Below are positions 42,054 to 43,597 of a stretch of DNA of 43,597 bases, one piece after another. The DNA lies in the NCBI GenBank assembly GCA_949293925.1, contig CASFFI010000015.1, forward strand, positions 1 to 43,597, given 5' to 3'. The notes under the pieces are model-generated. The model was not told the origin of the DNA and ran no database searches. It worked only from the letters and a program-made list of their open reading frames with translations. This DNA comes from an uncultured Christensenella sp. (GTDB lineage Bacteria > Bacillota > Clostridia > Christensenellales > UBA1242). Numbering within the stretch: the stretch's first letter is position 1; every line of letters starts with the position of its first letter. The position numbers and the translations under genes are program-made.

Positions 42054-42442
42054 TGTTTTTTACTCTAATCCATTTAAATTCGTTTTTTATATCGATTTTT
42101 TTTGGATTTTTATATTATATATTTTATTTTATAAACTCTTTATTTTTAAGTAAATATTGTAAAAATTTATCAAAAAATCTATTTTTTGCTATTAATTCAG
42201 TATTTTTTTCAATATTTTTTTTGATTTTTGTTAATTTTTACAATTTTGGTTCAATAAATTTAATATTGATTGCGACATATTCAGCATCATTTTTATACTG
42301 CAAAAAAACATTTAAAAATTTACTTGCTATGGTATATAAAAAAATGTATAATATTAAAAAATATGAAAGGACAAAACCCCATAATAATGTTTTTGTAAAG
42401 GTGGCAAAAAATGAACGAAAGAATAACAAAATCAAAAATTAA
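42050..42442 (+). CDS. yabQ: Spore cortex protein YabQ-like membrane protein
   Basis: The protein has 130 residues with three or four membrane helices (FFISIFFGFLYYIFYFINSL, AINSVFFSIFFLIFVNFYNF, INLILIATYSASFLYC) and a basic tail. This fits the clostridial short form of YabQ, a mother-cell membrane protein needed for cortex synthesis. Sequence signal alone is weak; the call rests on hydrophobic pattern, size and position between yabP and divIC. It has AAGGAAG before the ATG and 4-nt overlap with yabP. Its last 32 nt overlap the divIC start. Confidence 0.75.
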   Translation: MMFFTLIHLNSFFISIFFGFLYYIFYFINSLFLSKYCKNLSKNLFFAINSVFFSIFFLIFVNFYNFGSINLILIATYSASFLYCKKTFKNLLAMVYKKMYNIKKYERTKPHNNVFVKVAKNERKNNKIKN

Positions 42443-42608
42443 TTTCATAATATTTTCGTCATTATTTATTCTAATAGCATTATCTATTTTATGCGTGTTT
42501 CTATCTATAAAATTATATAACCAAAAACAGATTTTAAAAGAGCAAGAACAAATAATTGAAAATTACAATAAAGATGACAATAACTCTCTTGACAAATCTA
42601 CTTATTAA
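42411..42608 (+). CDS. divIC: Septum formation protein DivIC/FtsB-like
   Basis: This short bitopic division protein (65 residues) has one membrane helix (about residues 11-32: FIIFSSLFILIALSILCVFL) followed by a short coiled coil (KLYNQKQILKEQEQIIENYN), the DivIC/FtsB layout. DivIC works with FtsL and DivIB at the septum. The call is supported by its position after yabQ, as in B. subtilis. AAAGGTGG lies about 6 nt before the ATG. It is shorter than B. subtilis DivIC (about 125) and lacks the C-terminal extracellular region beyond the coiled coil. Confidence 0.78.
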   Translation: MNERITKSKINFIIFSSLFILIALSILCVFLSIKLYNQKQILKEQEQIIENYNKDDNNSLDKSTY

Positions 42609-42778
42609 TAGGAATTAAATAAAAGATTATAATTAATGAAATTTATATTTTGACAAAAAATAAAGTTAAAATAAAGGACAACATCTTTTAAAATTTAACA
42701 TAAATAAATTATTAAACTTTACACAAATATGCAAATATTTTTAAACAATATTAGATAAAATAAATTTAAAGGAAGACT

Positions 42779-43333
42779 ATGATAATTACATTAACTGGCA
42801 AACCTTGTTCTGGTAAAAGCACTGTTGCAAAAATCTTTTGTGATAACTACAATTTTAAGCACATATCAACAGGTAATATGTTTAGAGAAATATTAAAAGA
42901 TAAAAATCTAGATATATTAGAATTTCAAAAGGGGACAAAAGCAAAAGATATTGACAAAATTATTGATGAAGAATCAATAAAAATCGGTAAAACAAGAGGG
43001 CACGAAGATATTTTATATGATTCTAGATTAGGTTGGTATTTTATACCAAACTCATTTAAAGTATTTCTCGACCTGAATGAAGATGAAATGGCTTTAAGAC
43101 TTTTTAATTCAGAAAGAGATATAACTGAAAAAGGTAAAAATATAAAAGAAGCAAAAAAGCGTGTTACGAAAAGATGGAAATATGAAAACAATAGATATAA
43201 AAAATTATATAACATCAGCAACACAAATATAGACAACTATGATTTAGTCATAGACACAAAGGATAAAACACCCGAACAAATAGCTAATGAAATTTTTGAT
43301 AAATATACTGAATTTATAAAAAATAAAAAGTAA
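42779..43333 (+). CDS. Cytidylate kinase, archaeal-type/AAA P-loop form
   Basis: This is a P-loop nucleoside monophosphate kinase of 184 residues. The start MIITLTGKPCSGKSTVAKIF carries Walker A GKPCSGKST at 7-15. HISTGNMFREIL near 30 is the NMP-binding region, followed by a DSRLGWYFIPNSFKVFLDLN segment (archaeal CMK has ExRLAGW) and a C-terminal NRYKKLYNISNTNIDNYDLV that matches the archaeal-type family's RYKEIYGIDIDDLSIYDLVI pattern. It differs from the usual ~220-residue bacterial Cmk. Substrate preference cannot be read. AAGGAAG lies 4-5 nt before the ATG. It is a single gene between divIC and tRNA-fMet. Confidence 0.85.
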   Translation: MIITLTGKPCSGKSTVAKIFCDNYNFKHISTGNMFREILKDKNLDILEFQKGTKAKDIDKIIDEESIKIGKTRGHEDILYDSRLGWYFIPNSFKVFLDLNEDEMALRLFNSERDITEKGKNIKEAKKRVTKRWKYENNRYKKLYNISNTNIDNYDLVIDTKDKTPEQIANEIFDKYTEFIKNKK

Positions 43334-43404
43334 AATTTCACAATTAAAAATGTTAAAAATAAATAGATAACAAATTTTATGTTAAAAAAAATACTAAATA
43401 GATG

Positions 43405-43433
43405 TTGACAACCAAAAAATTATGTGTTACTAT
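43405..43433 (+). promoter_or_regulatory. Promoter of initiator tRNA-Met
   Basis: TTGACA at 43405-43410, 17-nt spacer, TACTAT at 43428-43433 with an upstream TGT (extended -10). The start is expected about 4 nt before the tRNA. Confidence 0.75.
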
Positions 43434-43443
43434 AATATAGTAA

Positions 43444-43520
43444 CGCGGGATAGAGCAGTCCGGAAGCTCGTCGGGCTCATAACCCGAAGGTCGTTGGTTC
43501 AAATCCAACTCCCGCAACCA
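43444..43520 (+). tRNA. Initiator tRNA-fMet (CAT), CCA encoded
   Basis: The acceptor stem CGCGGGA/TCCCGCA has the C1-A72 mismatch that marks initiator tRNA. The anticodon stem TCGGG/CCCGA has the three consecutive G-C pairs next to the loop CTCATAA, with CAT at 43478-43480. T loop TTCAAAT, discriminator A, CCA encoded. Confidence 0.97.
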
Positions 43521-43530
43521 ATTTGTACCC

Positions 43531-43558
43531 AACTGAACCACTTAGGTTCAGTTTTTTT
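43531..43558 (+). terminator. Terminator of tRNA-fMet
   Basis: A perfect 9-bp stem AACTGAACC (43531-43539) with GGTTCAGTT (43545-43553), 5-nt loop, followed by a T run. Confidence 0.9.
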
Positions 43559-43597
43559 ACTTATGTGTTTTGTAGTGAACTCCTTACAATATTGAAG

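Noticed and set aside
42238..42435. 65-codon minus-strand frame
   Set aside because: It is antisense to yabQ, whose order with yabP and divIC is conserved.

Overview
The window is very AT-rich bacterial DNA that looks like a low-GC Firmicute (Clostridia-type, probably an uncultured host-associated lineage). The pointers are WhiA, DegV, a GatCAB transamidase with a bacterial AspRS, an NfeD/SPFH pair, and a yabP-yabQ-divIC cluster in the order known from endospore formers. Most genes are ordinary housekeeping genes. I see no insertion sequence, prophage or CRISPR array.

Layout. 1-7.8 kb: truncated ychF, a small hypothetical, uppP, degV and uvrC (convergent), then a membrane-anchored solute-binding-like protein and murB, then a zinc-ribbon/TM2 protein. 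8-14.6 kb, minus strand: dnaE, whiA overlapping a PHP hydrolase gene, and a membrane-anchored Ig-like protein. 14.6-15.1 kb: a perfect-consensus promoter, a ~260-nt leader or ncRNA with GC-rich islands, and tRNA-Leu with its terminator. 15.4-18.4 kb: a coiled-coil protein, the SPFH-NfeD operon and a YcxB-like membrane protein. 18.4-21.7 kb, minus strand: a divergent Spo0A-C-like regulator, an inositol-monophosphatase-family protein, greA, and a small gene coupled to an atypical pfk. 21.7-23.0 kb: a DUF362-ferredoxin protein. 23.0-23.75 kb: a non-coding stretch with a possible small RNA and a 20-bp tandem repeat. 23.75-30.6 kb, minus strand: gatC-gatA-gatB-aspS, alr and queH. 30.8-41.6 kb: one 3599-residue lipoprotein gene, a quarter of the window. 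41.8-43.5 kb: yabP-yabQ-divIC, a cytidylate kinase and initiator tRNA-Met.

How the genes work together. AspRS carries the Arg-Asp-His-Gly-Gly signature linked to non-discriminating enzymes and lies in one operon with gatCAB, which points to Asn-tRNA made by transamidation. uppP, murB and alr serve peptidoglycan synthesis. yabP/yabQ and the Spo0A-C-like gene point to sporulation or a relic of it.

The most unusual signals are: (1) several genes with no Shine-Dalgarno whose promoter -10 box ends only 5-10 nt before the start codon, which predicts leaderless mRNAs beside normal SD-led genes; (2) the structured leader before tRNA-Leu; (3) the divergent Spo0A-C-like regulator; (4) a perfect 48-bp in-frame tandem duplication inside gatA; (5) a terminator-like hairpin between the gatCAB promoter and gatC; (6) the giant lipoprotein. 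All promoter, terminator and RNA calls are by eye; none was tested by computation.
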